Of a stretch of 64,000 nucleotides of DNA, positions 26,071 through 35,218 are shown piece by piece (the first letter of the stretch is position 1; every line of letters starts with the position of its first letter). The notes beneath the pieces were generated by a model, which worked only from the letters and a program-made list of their open reading frames with translations, searched no databases and had not been told where the DNA came from. The stretch is from JAOSJT01 sp035362335. Lineage in GTDB: Bacteria; Bacteroidota; Ignavibacteria; SZUA-365. Location: assembly GCA_035362335.1 (NCBI GenBank), contig DAOSDL010000001.1:62001-126000 (forward strand), in the 5' to 3' direction. The position numbers were made by a program, and so were the translations under genes.

Positions 26071-27051
26071 ATGAGCACGGTGAGTCTCGACAGTATTCTC
26101 GCTCCGGTGAAAAATGAGCTCAAGGACTTCGAGGGACATTTCCGCAAGGCCCTGCGTTCCAACATCGGCATTGTGGATACCGTGGTCCGTTATGTGATCA
26201 AGCGCAAGGGCAAGCAGGTGCGTCCCATGCTCGTGCTGCTTTCCGCCGCTGCGAGCGGAGGCATCACCGAGGCCACGTACCGGGGTGCCGCGTTGGTGGA
26301 GTTGTTGCACACGGCCACACTGATTCACGATGACGTGGTGGATGAATCGGCCACGCGACGCGGCTGGCCGAGCATCAATGCGATATGGAAAAACAAGGTC
26401 GCCGTACTGATGGGCGACTATGTGCTGTCACGGGGTTTGCTGCTTTCGCTCGATCACGAGGACATTTCCTTCCTGCATTGCACCTCGCGGGCGGTGAAGC
26501 GCATGAGCGAAGGCGAACTGCTGCAGATTCAGAAATCGCGGCAACTGCGCAACGACGAGGGCACGTACTTCCGCATCATCGGCGATAAAACTGCCTCGCT
26601 GCTGTCCACCTGTTGCGAAATCGGAGCGCTCAGCGCCACCACCGATGCTGCTGTGATCACCGCCATGCGCGAATACGGCGAGGCGCTGGGCATCGCGTTC
26701 CAGATTCGCGATGACATCCTGGATTTCCTCGGCAAGGAAAGCACCATCGGCAAGCCGGTGGGCGGCGATTTGAAAGAAAAGAAATTCACCCTGCCTCTCA
26801 TCCACGCGCTGGGCAATGCACCCTTCCTCCGCCGGCGCCATGTGATACGCCTGCTGAAAAACGGCGTCGGCCGCAAGGACATCGAGACCATTATCGACTT
26901 CGTGAAGGAGTTCGGCGGCATCGACCACGCGGAGCGCACCGCCGAGCAATACCGGCAGAGCGCGGTGGATCAACTGACGATACTGCCCGACTCTCCGGCG
27001 CGGCGGGCCTTGACCGATCTTGCACAATTTGTGATCACGCGCGCGAAGTAA
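26071..27051 (+). CDS. ispB: Polyprenyl diphosphate synthase (long-chain, trans)
   Basis: 326 residues. It condenses isopentenyl diphosphate onto an allylic primer to make the isoprenoid tail of quinones. Both Asp-rich motifs are present: DDVVD at residues 87-91 and DDILD at 214-218, with the GKQVRP motif upstream. Chain length is set by the residues before the first motif: VELLHTATLIH has small/medium residues there (A82, T83), consistent with a long product (C35-C40). Which quinone is made is not shown. It starts four bases after tatC, so translation is probably coupled. The FPP/GGPP synthase subfamily is the alternative. Confidence 0.9.
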   Translation: MSTVSLDSILAPVKNELKDFEGHFRKALRSNIGIVDTVVRYVIKRKGKQVRPMLVLLSAAASGGITEATYRGAALVELLHTATLIHDDVVDESATRRGWPSINAIWKNKVAVLMGDYVLSRGLLLSLDHEDISFLHCTSRAVKRMSEGELLQIQKSRQLRNDEGTYFRIIGDKTASLLSTCCEIGALSATTDAAVITAMREYGEALGIAFQIRDDILDFLGKESTIGKPVGGDLKEKKFTLPLIHALGNAPFLRRRHVIRLLKNGVGRKDIETIIDFVKEFGGIDHAERTAEQYRQSAVDQLTILPDSPARRALTDLAQFVITRAK

Positions 27052-27114
27052 TTTCGCGGCGCGCCGGGGATTCCCGGAATTCGCAACCATTCATCGTACG
27101 GATTTCACAGAGCC

Positions 27115-29238
27115 ATGAAGACTTTTCGCATTCTCCCGCTATTGCTGCTGCTGCTCATGAGCAGCGCGTTCGCGCAAGTGGAACGCATCGAGCAACTCCC
27201 GAACGAAACGGGCAGACCCATGACCTTCGAGGACATGTATGCCCTCGGTCGTGTTGCCGATCCTCAAATTTCACCCGATGGAAAAACGGTGTTGTACGTG
27301 GTGACGCGCTTCAGCATCGAACAGAACAATTCCAACAGCGATATCTGGGCCGTGCCTTTCGAAGGTGGTGAAGCGAAGCGGCTCACCGACGCCGCGAAAG
27401 CCGACATGCATCCGCGCTGGTCGCCTGATGGATCGTCCATCGCCTTCATTTCCACGCGGGAAAATGGCGGCCAGATCTGGCTGATGAATCCCGACGGCAG
27501 CAATCAACGGCGCCTCACCTCTATCTCCACCGGCGTGGATGGATTCACCTGGTCGCCCACCGGCACGCATCTGCTCTTCACATCGCAGGTGTATGCCGAT
27601 TGCACAACCGATGAATGCAATCGCCTGCGCGACGAGGAAAAGGAGAAGAATCCCGTCAAGGCGCGGTTGATCGACAAGCTGCCGTATCGCGTGTGGAGCA
27701 GTTGGAAGGATGACAAGTACGGACATGTGTTCGCCATTGCGGCGGCGGGCGGTATCGCCGTCGATCTCACGCCCGGTGCCTACGATACGCCACCCATCGA
27801 CCTTGGAGGCCATCAGGATTTCGTGGTCTCGCCCGATGGCAAGGAGGTGGCATTCGTCCGCAATACCGACAAGCTCGTGGCGGCAAGCACCAACAACGAC
27901 ATCTGGCTCGTGGGCATCGATGGAAAAAATCCCCGCTGCATCACCACCGCCAATAAAGGCAACGACAACAACCCGGTGTTCTCGCCCGATGGCCGCTATA
28001 TCGCGTATCGCGGCATGGCGCGTGCCGGCTACGAAGCGGACAAATACGATCTGAAGATCTACGACCGGCAGACGGGCTCGACCAGCACGCTCACCGACGG
28101 CGTGGATCGTTCTGTGGATGAAATTCTCTGGTACAAACAGGGCTCGCGTCTGCTGTTCACCGCCCAGGATGGTCCGTACATTTCGCTCTTCGATGTTCCT
28201 GCCAAGGGTGGCGACGTGCTGCGTGTACTCAAGGGCATCATCACGCTGCAGTTTGCGCACATGGACACGGTGCGCAACATGGACCTCGGCACCTATCGCC
28301 ATGACTTCCGTCTTCATCCGAACGGCAACTCGCTGGTGTTCATCGGCGAGCGCATGAGCCATCCCGCCGAAGTGATGAGTGTGGACTACGATGGCGAGCG
28401 CATCAGCAACGTGCGGCAGCTCACGTCCACCAACAACGATGTGATGAAGCAATTGGAAATGCACGCGCCGGAGTCATTCACTTTCAAGAGCTTCGATGGC
28501 GCCGAGGTGCAGGGGTGGATCGTGCCGCCGCCAAACTTCGATCCCAAGAAAAAGTACCCGATGATTTATCTCGTGCATGGCGGACCGCAGGGCGTGTGGG
28601 GCGATAATTTCCACTATCGCTGGAATCTGCAACTGTTCGCCGCGCCGGGCTTTGTGGTGGTGGCCGTGAACTGCCGCGGTTCGCAGGGCTTTGGACAGGC
28701 CTTCACCGATGGTGTGAATGGCGAATGGGGTGGTGCGCCGTACAAGGATTTGATGAAGGGCCTCGATTACGTGCTGAAGCAGTATCCCTTCATCGATAAA
28801 AACCGCATGGGCGCCGCCGGTGCCTCGTATGGCGGCTACATGATGAACTGGTTCCTGGGCAACACCACGCGCTTCAAGGCGCTGTTCTGCCACGCGGGCG
28901 TGTACGATCTGGTGAGCATGTACGGCGGAACGGAGGAATTGTGGTTCCCCGAATGGGAATTTCGCGGGACTCCGTGGAGCAATCCAAAAATGTATGAGAA
29001 ATGGTCCCCCAGTCGTCTTGCGAAAAATTTCAAAACGCCGACCTACGTCTCACACGGCCAGTTGGACTTCCGCGTGCCTGTGGAGCAGGGCATGCAACTG
29101 TTCAGCACGCTGCAGCGGCTGGGCGTGGAGAGCAAGTTCCTGTACTTCCCCGACGAAGGTCATCTCGTGCTCAAGCCGCGCAACGCGCAGCTCTGGTATG
29201 GCGAGTTCGAGCGCTGGTTCAAGAAGCAGTTGATGTAA
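27115..29238 (+). CDS. Secreted S9 prolyl-oligopeptidase-family peptidase
   Basis: 707 residues with a signal peptide (MKTFRILPLLLLLLMSSAFAQ). Residues 35-430 are a WD40-like beta-propeller of PD40 repeats (ISPDGKTVLYVV, WSPDGSSIAFISTR, FSPDGRYIAYRGM), which gates the active site. The alpha/beta-hydrolase domain follows, with the triad S571 (GASYGGYM), D651 (GQLDFRVP) and H683 (DEGHLV), in canonical order. It resembles acylaminoacyl-peptidase / dipeptidyl-peptidase IV-type enzymes (S9C) and should cleave short peptides in the periplasm. The gene has its own terminator. A second, distantly related S9 peptidase is at 49064. There is no sorting domain, so it should stay periplasmic. Confidence 0.93.
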   Translation: MKTFRILPLLLLLLMSSAFAQVERIEQLPNETGRPMTFEDMYALGRVADPQISPDGKTVLYVVTRFSIEQNNSNSDIWAVPFEGGEAKRLTDAAKADMHPRWSPDGSSIAFISTRENGGQIWLMNPDGSNQRRLTSISTGVDGFTWSPTGTHLLFTSQVYADCTTDECNRLRDEEKEKNPVKARLIDKLPYRVWSSWKDDKYGHVFAIAAAGGIAVDLTPGAYDTPPIDLGGHQDFVVSPDGKEVAFVRNTDKLVAASTNNDIWLVGIDGKNPRCITTANKGNDNNPVFSPDGRYIAYRGMARAGYEADKYDLKIYDRQTGSTSTLTDGVDRSVDEILWYKQGSRLLFTAQDGPYISLFDVPAKGGDVLRVLKGIITLQFAHMDTVRNMDLGTYRHDFRLHPNGNSLVFIGERMSHPAEVMSVDYDGERISNVRQLTSTNNDVMKQLEMHAPESFTFKSFDGAEVQGWIVPPPNFDPKKKYPMIYLVHGGPQGVWGDNFHYRWNLQLFAAPGFVVVAVNCRGSQGFGQAFTDGVNGEWGGAPYKDLMKGLDYVLKQYPFIDKNRMGAAGASYGGYMMNWFLGNTTRFKALFCHAGVYDLVSMYGGTEELWFPEWEFRGTPWSNPKMYEKWSPSRLAKNFKTPTYVSHGQLDFRVPVEQGMQLFSTLQRLGVESKFLYFPDEGHLVLKPRNAQLWYGEFERWFKKQLM

Positions 29239-29265
29239 AACCATCCACGATGGGGAAACTCTTGC

Positions 29266-29302
29266 GACGCATGCTCCATTTCAGGGGCATGCGTCTTTTT
29301 TT
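29266..29302 (+). terminator. Strong rho-independent terminator after the S9 peptidase
   Basis: A 12-bp stem with one G-U pair (29266-29277 with 29284-29295), a 6-base loop and seven Ts (29296-29302). Confidence 0.92.
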
Positions 29303-29339
29303 GGGCGAGTGGGAAATGATGGCGGAGGTTTCGCGCAGG

Positions 29340-29566
29340 GCCGCGCAGGCGGTCAGCCGCGCAGGCGGTCAGCCGCGCAGGCGGTCAGCCGCGCAGGCGG
29401 TCAGCCGCGCNNNNNNNNNNNNNNNNNNNNNNNNNNNNNNNNNNNNNNNNNNNNNNNNNNNNNNNNNNNNNNNNNNNNNNNNNNNNNNNNNNNNNNNNNN
29501 NNNNNNNNNNGCCGCGCAGGCGGTCAGCCGCGCAGGCGGTCAGCCGCGCAGGCGGTCAGCCGCGCA
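29340..29566. repeat. 16-bp tandem repeat interrupted by an assembly gap
   Basis: The unit GCCGCGCAGGCGGTCA is repeated without change from 29340 to the N-run and again from 29511. Bases 29411-29510 are exactly 100 Ns, the usual placeholder for a gap of unknown size, so the true copy number is not known. Each unit contains GCCGC...GCGGT, which can fold into a small hairpin. The array ends at the stop codon of the minus-strand PAP2 gene: the last copy supplies its TGA (29556-29558) and terminal codons. A frame passing through it is not a real gene. Confidence 0.9.
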
Positions 29567-30167
29567 TGAGCGGAAGCACGACGTCGAGCAGTAACCAGGC
29601 CTGAAGCAGGGTGAGTACCACGCCCGCGACGGCACCGGCGAGTACCTGTGTAACTGTATGCGAACCGGTGGCGATGCGCGCCCACCCCAGCAGGAGCACA
29701 ACGGGAAGCGCCAGCGCCAGCCAGGCACCGAACAGCGGCCAGAGAAACACCAGCGGCCCGGTGAGTCCCATCATATGCGCGCTGATTTTCCAATAGCGAT
29801 TGATGGCATAGAGGATGAGCGTATTGGCCGTGAAGCACCACAGCAATCCCCACAGGAACACCGAGGCGTTGAGAAACTGCAAGGCCACGAGTCCGCCAAG
29901 ACTGATGCCCGCGCTGACAAGGTAGGGATGATTGCGGTCCTCGCGCTCGGGCACATCATACGCGGTCACCACTTCCATGCGCTTGAGGTACAGCACATAC
30001 ACGATTTGCAGTCCTCCGGCCGAAGCCACCGCGGTAAGCCAGACAATGCTTTGATGAAAGATGCCGCCGTGTTCCCAGAAGCGCACGAGCATGCTGATGA
30101 CAAAGGTGGCCACTACCGGTGGTATGAGTGCGATGGAAACGCGATGGGCAATGTGTTGAGCGGTCAT
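29556..30167 (-). CDS. PAP2-like membrane protein, 203 aa
   Basis: About six hydrophobic segments. The PAP2 phosphatase pattern is partial: SAHMMGLTGP in one half, then ARIATGSHTVTQVLAGAVAG, where the second His and following helix of the family sit. The first, Lys/Arg-containing motif (KxxxxxxRP) is degenerate: YDVPEREDRNHP carries the charged residues. The last codons and stop lie inside the 16-bp tandem repeat, so the true C-terminus could vary between strains. The gene starts 21 bases after the end of the other PAP2-type gene and is the last of a four-gene minus-strand unit. It could dephosphorylate a lipid or polyprenyl phosphate at the inner membrane; a purely structural role is possible. 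Confidence 0.75.
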   Translation of the reverse strand: MTAQHIAHRVSIALIPPVVATFVISMLVRFWEHGGIFHQSIVWLTAVASAGGLQIVYVLYLKRMEVVTAYDVPEREDRNHPYLVSAGISLGGLVALQFLNASVFLWGLLWCFTANTLILYAINRYWKISAHMMGLTGPLVFLWPLFGAWLALALPVVLLLGWARIATGSHTVTQVLAGAVAGVVLTLLQAWLLLDVVLPLMRG

Positions 30168-30188
30168 GTCGGTAAAATCGCACGATTG

Positions 30189-31157
30189 CTACAGCGACGC
30201 AACACGCGACGCATCGCGTGAGCGCCTTGCACAATACAGCCACCCCCGCTCGGCGGCGAGATACAGCACGCCGGCAGTGAGAATGCCGAGCAGCACATCA
30301 ACGACATAATGCGCCTGAATGTACATCGTGGCGAGTATGATGCCCAGCCCGGGTGCGAGATAAAAGTGGAAAAATCGCCGCTGGTAGCGGTAGGCGTAGA
30401 CCAGCGTCAACAGCGTGATCGCGCTGTGCATGCTCGGCACGCAGTCGCGCACCGCGGGCTGCAGATTCACAGTGAGAAAGGTCTGAATCCACGCGGTGCT
30501 GGGTAGCAAACCGTGCAGCACGGGGAGTTCGCCTGGCATCCAGCGACTGGGGCCAAGCGCCGGAAACAGGGCGTAACTGATCAGCGCACCGTACCAGCCC
30601 GCTATCATCACTGTTGCAACGCGCTGAAAATCCTCCGCCCTGTTGCCACGCCACATGAGAATGAGCAAAACAGGCATGCCGACATAGTAGCTGAAATACG
30701 AAAGGTACAGTGCGTCCGTGAGCAGGGGTTGCGCGTGTTCACCCAGCCAGGCGATGGGGTTCACGGAAAACAACGCCACATCGAAGCGGTACAAGGCGGC
30801 ATCGACGAGATGCGTGTCCGATGGGCGCGCGGCGGTGATCATGCCGTGAATCACGCCGTACAGCACAGGATACAGTACGAGAGGCCACAAATGACGGATG
30901 AAACTCGCCGTCCGGGGAAAGCGCGTGCGTACGCGAAATGCGATACTCCACGCGAGAACGAACAGCAGCAGCAGTGCGGAAACCTGCGGGATATTGGCGA
31001 CGCTGTTGTGCAGCAATGCGTCAACAACCAGCACACTGATCACGCCGATGGTGATGATCGATCCCGGCGTGAGCCATTGCCACAGCGTTTCGCACTGTGA
31101 CGCCCCTCCGTCCATGGCGGTGTCCGGCAGCGGCATCCGCGCGGTGCTTACTCCCAT
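30189..31157 (-). CDS. PAP2-superfamily membrane phosphotransferase (Ipt/Aur1-like)
   Basis: 322 residues from the ATG at 31157; a GTG at 31169 would add four. About eight hydrophobic segments. The two C-terminal PAP2 motifs are well kept: CVPSMHSAITLLTL (the PSMH motif) and YIQAHYVVDVLLG (HxxxD), with a long membrane part before them. This arrangement is that of inositolphosphoceramide-synthase-type PAP2_3 proteins, which transfer a phospho-headgroup to a lipid. The start overlaps the end of the haem-binding gene by 10 bases. It is probably in one mRNA with UGPase, so a role in lipid or glycolipid modification is a reasonable inference. Confidence 0.82.
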   Translation of the reverse strand: MGVSTARMPLPDTAMDGGASQCETLWQWLTPGSIITIGVISVLVVDALLHNSVANIPQVSALLLLFVLAWSIAFRVRTRFPRTASFIRHLWPLVLYPVLYGVIHGMITAARPSDTHLVDAALYRFDVALFSVNPIAWLGEHAQPLLTDALYLSYFSYYVGMPVLLILMWRGNRAEDFQRVATVMIAGWYGALISYALFPALGPSRWMPGELPVLHGLLPSTAWIQTFLTVNLQPAVRDCVPSMHSAITLLTLVYAYRYQRRFFHFYLAPGLGIILATMYIQAHYVVDVLLGILTAGVLYLAAERGWLYCARRSRDASRVASL

Positions 31158-31579
31158 CCCCGCGCCCACTCCGTGAGGAGTTGTTTGTCCTGTGTGCTTA
31201 ATTCCGCTTCTCCGTGCAGGAGCAGATACGACGACAGCGGCATCTCGCCGCTTTGCAGTACTTCGATGATTTCGCTGGCGGCATGCATGCGCGTGCGATC
31301 ATCCATGGCTTCCCAACGGGAGAAATTCAGATGCTCGCGGCCCTCCACCACATGCTTCGAAAGGAACCACGACACCGGTGCCACATAGCTGTACCACGGC
31401 CAACGGGTATCGTTGGAATGGCAATCGTAGCAGGCGCGCTTCAGCACGGCCTGAACCTCTGCCGGGGCCTTCATTGCGATGCCGTCGTCGGGATTCGTGC
31501 GCTCGGGCTGCACGGTTTGCATCAGTGCGAACACGACCAGGAGGCCCAGAAAAAAGGATCGGATCTTTGTTTTCATCAT
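31148..31579 (-). CDS. Haem-binding (Haem_bd) periplasmic protein with one CxxCH
   Basis: 143 residues with an N-terminal membrane anchor or signal (MKTKIRSFFLGLLVVFALM). A single c-type haem motif, C50-Y-D-C53-H54, is followed by NDTRWPWYSYVAPVSWFLSKHVVEGREHLNFS, which is the strongly conserved part of the Haem_bd family. It should be periplasmic and carry a covalently attached haem. The ATG overlaps the UGPase stop in ATGA, and its own end overlaps the next gene. The function of this family is unknown; electron transfer or sensing is often proposed. It depends on the haem pathway encoded nearby. Confidence 0.88.
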   Translation of the reverse strand: MMKTKIRSFFLGLLVVFALMQTVQPERTNPDDGIAMKAPAEVQAVLKRACYDCHSNDTRWPWYSYVAPVSWFLSKHVVEGREHLNFSRWEAMDDRTRMHAASEIIEVLQSGEMPLSSYLLLHGEAELSTQDKQLLTEWARGWE

Positions 31580-32985
31580 TGCTCCAGAACTGAACCATCG
31601 GGAATGTGCAGCACTGCACCGTCATCGCTCCTCAGACGCACCGTTCCTTTCAGCGTCACATCCGCACCGAAGCGCACGTCGCCACGAAGCTCGAGGGCCG
31701 TGCACTCGAGCAGCGAGGGAGCGCCGCTCGGGAAGCGCTCGTCGAGTTGATGAATGAGACGATAGTAGCGTGGATCGAGCGAAACGGTGGGTACCGGCAA
31801 CGATCGCGCGGGATTCGGGACGATGCGATAATCCTCCGTCAACACCATGGCATCGGAGCGCACGACGAGCAAATCGTCGGTGGTTTTCACCGGTGCGAAA
31901 CGCGTGCGGGGCACGCGCACCGCCGCCGCGCGGTCGAACAAGGAAATCGCCGCCCCCATCGCGGTTTCGAGCTGATACACCGCCGGCGAGGAGAGATCCC
32001 GCGGATCCAGTGTCTTCGCGTTGCGAATCAATGGCAGCGGCAACAGCCCGTCGTATCGGTCCAGCAGCGCGCGAAGCGCAGGCAAATACAGCCAGATGCT
32101 GTTGGTGTTGAAATGGCGGTACAGGTGGATGTCCTGAAACTCCTCGGCTTCCTCCTCCGGACATTGCGCTCGCTCGCGCAAGGTGAGGCGTCCATCGGTG
32201 AGCCGCGCCAGATGCCCGCCCTTGCGATCGGCGGCTGTGCGGTCCGCCACCTCCATCAGAAACTCCAGTCCCTCCCCGGCGAAATACCCGAGTATTCCCG
32301 CGTCGATGGAAGCGCCGAGATTGTCCGCATTGCTTACGAATGCGTAACGGTATCCTTGCGCAAGCAGCGTATCAAGCAAGCCGCTGGTTTGCATCGCGAG
32401 ATACAGATCGCCATGGCCGGGGGGGCACCAGGCGAGTGCCGGATCGTCGGGACATTCCGCTGGCAACATGCTATCGGCGAGGACCTTCGGAACCAGATGC
32501 TGCATGAGATCCGCGGGAAGCTCGCCGCGAAGTTCCGGTATTGAATCGAGGGCACGCAGACTTTCCTCGCGCGTGTGATTGCTGTTCAGCAGCAGCAAAG
32601 GAATGCGTGCGTTGTATTGCGCGCGCGCGTGCAGCACATGCCGCGCGATGATGTCGAGAAAGCGCAATCCATCACGGACCGGGATGAGACTTTTCGCACC
32701 TTCGAGTCCCATGCTCGTGCCCAGGCCGCCATTCAACTTGATCACGACCGTTTCATGCAAGGCGTCGATGCCGCGCCGCTCGAAGCCCTGTAGCTGCTCC
32801 GCATCCGCCACCTCGCCCACGTCCGTAAGTTGAGCACGTGTAATGCTGCCGGTGGATCCGCTGAGCAATTGCAGCAGATTTCTCTTGAATGCCGTCATCA
32901 CAAGAGGATGCGTGCGAACAGCGCGCATCGCTTCGTCGAAGGCGTGCAGAATAGTCGAGAAATCACCGGGATATGCGTGCGACAT
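31576..32985 (-). CDS. UTP--glucose-1-phosphate uridylyltransferase, eukaryote-type
   Basis: 469 residues, the UDPGP family (eukaryotic-type, not the ~300-residue bacterial GalU). It makes UDP-glucose, the sugar donor for glycans and lipids. The nucleotide-binding loop is at residues 84-103 (LNGGLGTSMGLEGAKSLIPV), with NADNLGASID near residue 230 and LIRNAKTLDP in the middle. The left-handed beta-helix-like C-terminal part (GDVRFGADVTLKGTVRL) is typical. It is the first gene of a four-gene unit whose second gene starts in its stop codon. No clear ribosome site precedes the ATG at 32985. hemL lies 57 bases further upstream and may share the transcript. Confidence 0.93.
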   Translation of the reverse strand: MSHAYPGDFSTILHAFDEAMRAVRTHPLVMTAFKRNLLQLLSGSTGSITRAQLTDVGEVADAEQLQGFERRGIDALHETVVIKLNGGLGTSMGLEGAKSLIPVRDGLRFLDIIARHVLHARAQYNARIPLLLLNSNHTREESLRALDSIPELRGELPADLMQHLVPKVLADSMLPAECPDDPALAWCPPGHGDLYLAMQTSGLLDTLLAQGYRYAFVSNADNLGASIDAGILGYFAGEGLEFLMEVADRTAADRKGGHLARLTDGRLTLRERAQCPEEEAEEFQDIHLYRHFNTNSIWLYLPALRALLDRYDGLLPLPLIRNAKTLDPRDLSSPAVYQLETAMGAAISLFDRAAAVRVPRTRFAPVKTTDDLLVVRSDAMVLTEDYRIVPNPARSLPVPTVSLDPRYYRLIHQLDERFPSGAPSLLECTALELRGDVRFGADVTLKGTVRLRSDDGAVLHIPDGSVLEQ

Positions 32986-33042
32986 GAATGCGCCAATGTT
33001 GGTGATACAAACGAAACCGGAGAGCTATGCGGCTGCGCGGCG

Positions 33043-34326
33043 TCAGGGACGCAGACTTTCGCGGGCAGCTTCCAGCGTGTGCGCGATGTCCTCGTCGCTG
33101 TGCATGATGCTCATGAATGCCGCTTCGAATTGCGAAGGCGCGAGATACACTCCACGGTCCAGCATGGCGGAAAAATAACTGCCGAAACGCGCCGTGTCGC
33201 AACGCTTGGCGTCGTCCCAGTTGTGCACGGGAGCATCGGTGAAAAAGAGCGTGAACATCGATCCCACGCGGTTGGTCACCCACGGCAGACCGTATTCGTC
33301 GAGTATGCTCTGCATTCCGTCGCACAGCATGGCGGCCTGTGCATCGAGGCGCGCATACACATCGGCATCCTCGGAGAGAATGCGCAAGGTTTCGAGACCC
33401 GCGGTCATTGCGAGAGGATTGCCGGAGAGCGTGCCCGCCTGATACATGGGACCGGCCGGAGCCACCGTGCGCATGATATCCGCGCGACCACCGTAAGCGC
33501 CCACCGGCAGTCCGCCGCCGATGATTTTTCCCAGCGTGGTCAAATCCGGAGTGATATCGAACAACTGCTGTGCGCCGCCCGGGGCGAGACGGAAGCCGGT
33601 CATGACTTCGTCGAACAGCAGCAGAATGCCCTCGCGTGTGCAGAGCTCGCGCAGTCCGCGCAGAAAACCATCAACAGGCGGCACGCAACCCATGTTTCCC
33701 ACCACCGGCTCGAGTATGATGCAGGCGATGCGATCGGGATTGGCCCGGACCAAGGCCTCGACCGATTCCAGATCGTTGAAGCGCGCGGTGAGCGTGTCCG
33801 CCGCAGTGGCCTCGGTCACCCCGGGCGAATCAGGCAAGCCCAGTGTGGCGACGCCCGAACCGGCCTTGATCAAAAACGAGTCGCCGTGTCCGTGATAGCA
33901 GCCTTCGAACTTGAGAATTTTCGGGCGGCCTGTGAACGCGCGTGCGAGTCGAATGGCCGACAGCGTCGCCTCGGTGCCGGAATTCACCATGCGCACCATT
34001 TCGATGGAAGGCACCATGGCAATGATCTGGCGCGCGAGCACATTCTCCAGCTCTGTCGGCGCACCGAAGGTGGTGGCGCGGTCGAGCTGCGCATGCAGTG
34101 CCGCGACTACGCGTGGATGTCCATGGCCGAGTATGCAGGGACCCCAACTGCCGATGTAGTCGATGTAGTCATTGCCGTCCACATCGGTGAGATGCGATCC
34201 GGATGCGGAGGAGAAAAACACTGGTTGTCCGCCCACGGCGCGGAAGGCGCGGACGGGCGAATTCACTCCGCCGGGGAGCAGCGTGAGCGCTTCCTCGAAG
34301 AGTTGCTTCGATCGTGATCTATTCAT
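33043..34326 (-). CDS. hemL: Glutamate-1-semialdehyde 2,1-aminomutase
   Basis: 427 residues, the usual length. It converts glutamate-1-semialdehyde, the product of HemA, to 5-aminolevulinate using pyridoxal phosphate. The PLP lysine is K267 in TTLGKIIGGGLPVG (E. coli K265), and motifs LPGGVNSPVRAF at the start and FEGCYHGHGDSFLIKAGSG in the middle are diagnostic. LLFDEVMTGFR carries the cofactor Asp. AGGA lies at a good distance before the ATG. It is separated from hemA by 18 kb but lies beside hemB, with yceH between. This confirms the C5 route rather than the Shemin route. Confidence 0.97.
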   Translation of the reverse strand: MNRSRSKQLFEEALTLLPGGVNSPVRAFRAVGGQPVFFSSASGSHLTDVDGNDYIDYIGSWGPCILGHGHPRVVAALHAQLDRATTFGAPTELENVLARQIIAMVPSIEMVRMVNSGTEATLSAIRLARAFTGRPKILKFEGCYHGHGDSFLIKAGSGVATLGLPDSPGVTEATAADTLTARFNDLESVEALVRANPDRIACIILEPVVGNMGCVPPVDGFLRGLRELCTREGILLLFDEVMTGFRLAPGGAQQLFDITPDLTTLGKIIGGGLPVGAYGGRADIMRTVAPAGPMYQAGTLSGNPLAMTAGLETLRILSEDADVYARLDAQAAMLCDGMQSILDEYGLPWVTNRVGSMFTLFFTDAPVHNWDDAKRCDTARFGSYFSAMLDRGVYLAPSQFEAAFMSIMHSDEDIAHTLEAARESLRP

Positions 34327-34419
34327 GGTCGTCCTGAAATGAAATGTCGAAATGTGTCATGCACGCGCCGATCTCTCGAACGGCGCGCCGCAGTCGAGCG
34401 CTTGTGTGCATGCGCGGTC

Positions 34420-35166
34420 TTACTGCCGCGACGCGCTTCCGCCGGTGTACAAATCCTCGGTGATCACCATGACTTCGCCCTGCAAGGCGGTGATCAGATT
34501 GCGGAGTTGCGTGAGTTCCTTTTGCATGAGGCGCAGCGTTTCCTTCAGGCCTTCGATATCCGACCGCATGGAGGGACCGCTTTCGGTAGGAGCGCTGCTG
34601 TCTTCCGGCGCGTCGTCGTAGGCGAAAAAGCGGTGGCGGTAACGCACTTCCTTTTGGCCGACCAGACGCGGTGCCTCCTCCACAAACGCGGGATCCTTGG
34701 CCACAAGACTGCTGATGGTGGCCTGCACCGCGTCGATGGTGGGATAGTCGAACTGACGACCCGCGCGGGCCTTGATTTCGCCGGCGGTTTGCGGTCCGCG
34801 CAACATCATGATGCTCAGCGCCGTGGCCTGCGCGGGCGAGAGGCCGAGGCCATTCTGTCCCGCGCGATGCATGTATTTGAGCACGCGGCCCGTTCCCGAA
34901 GCGAAAGCGACGAGGCCTTTCGCGCGCAGTTCGCCGAGCGCCTCGTGTACGATGTCTTCGTCGTAGTTCACTATCGGTTCGCGGCTGGTTTTTTGATTGC
35001 AGGCCGCTACCAGCGCGTTGAGTGTCATGGGGTAATATTCGGGAGTCGCCTGGCTTTTTTCAATAAGGCAGCCGAGCACGCGCACTTCCTCCTGCGTCAA
35101 TTGCTGGGGCAGGCTCGCGGCCACCTTTTCCATACCATCATGTTCGGCATTCATGGTGTCATCCAT
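34420..35166 (-). CDS. yceH: YceH-family (DUF480) winged-helix protein
   Basis: 248 residues; starts at 35154 or 35133 are also possible, because the first methionines are closely spaced and no ribosome site decides. The core LTQEEVRVLGCLIEKSQATPEYYPMTLNALVAACNQKTSREPI is nearly diagnostic. Two winged-helix domains follow, then a Pro/Ser linker, and a C-terminal coiled coil near residues 190-230 (LKETLRLMQKELTQLRNLITALQ). The family has no firmly known role. It sits between hemL and hemB on the same strand (93 and 52 bases away), suggesting co-transcription but not necessarily a haem function. Confidence 0.92.
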   Translation of the reverse strand: MDDTMNAEHDGMEKVAASLPQQLTQEEVRVLGCLIEKSQATPEYYPMTLNALVAACNQKTSREPIVNYDEDIVHEALGELRAKGLVAFASGTGRVLKYMHRAGQNGLGLSPAQATALSIMMLRGPQTAGEIKARAGRQFDYPTIDAVQATISSLVAKDPAFVEEAPRLVGQKEVRYRHRFFAYDDAPEDSSAPTESGPSMRSDIEGLKETLRLMQKELTQLRNLITALQGEVMVITEDLYTGGSASRQ

Positions 35167-35218
35167 TCTGGAGTTGAGTATCCCTTTCGTATGGTGATCG
35201 ATGCTTCCGCGCTGTGCT

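Noticed and set aside
29340..29566. CRISPR array
   Set aside because: Units are 16 bp and contiguous, with no spacers and no cas genes.
29001..29594. Plus-strand frames running through the N-run
   Set aside because: They depend on undefined bases and on the 16-bp repeat (AAQAVSRAGGQPRRRS periodicity), and overlap the end of the S9 peptidase.
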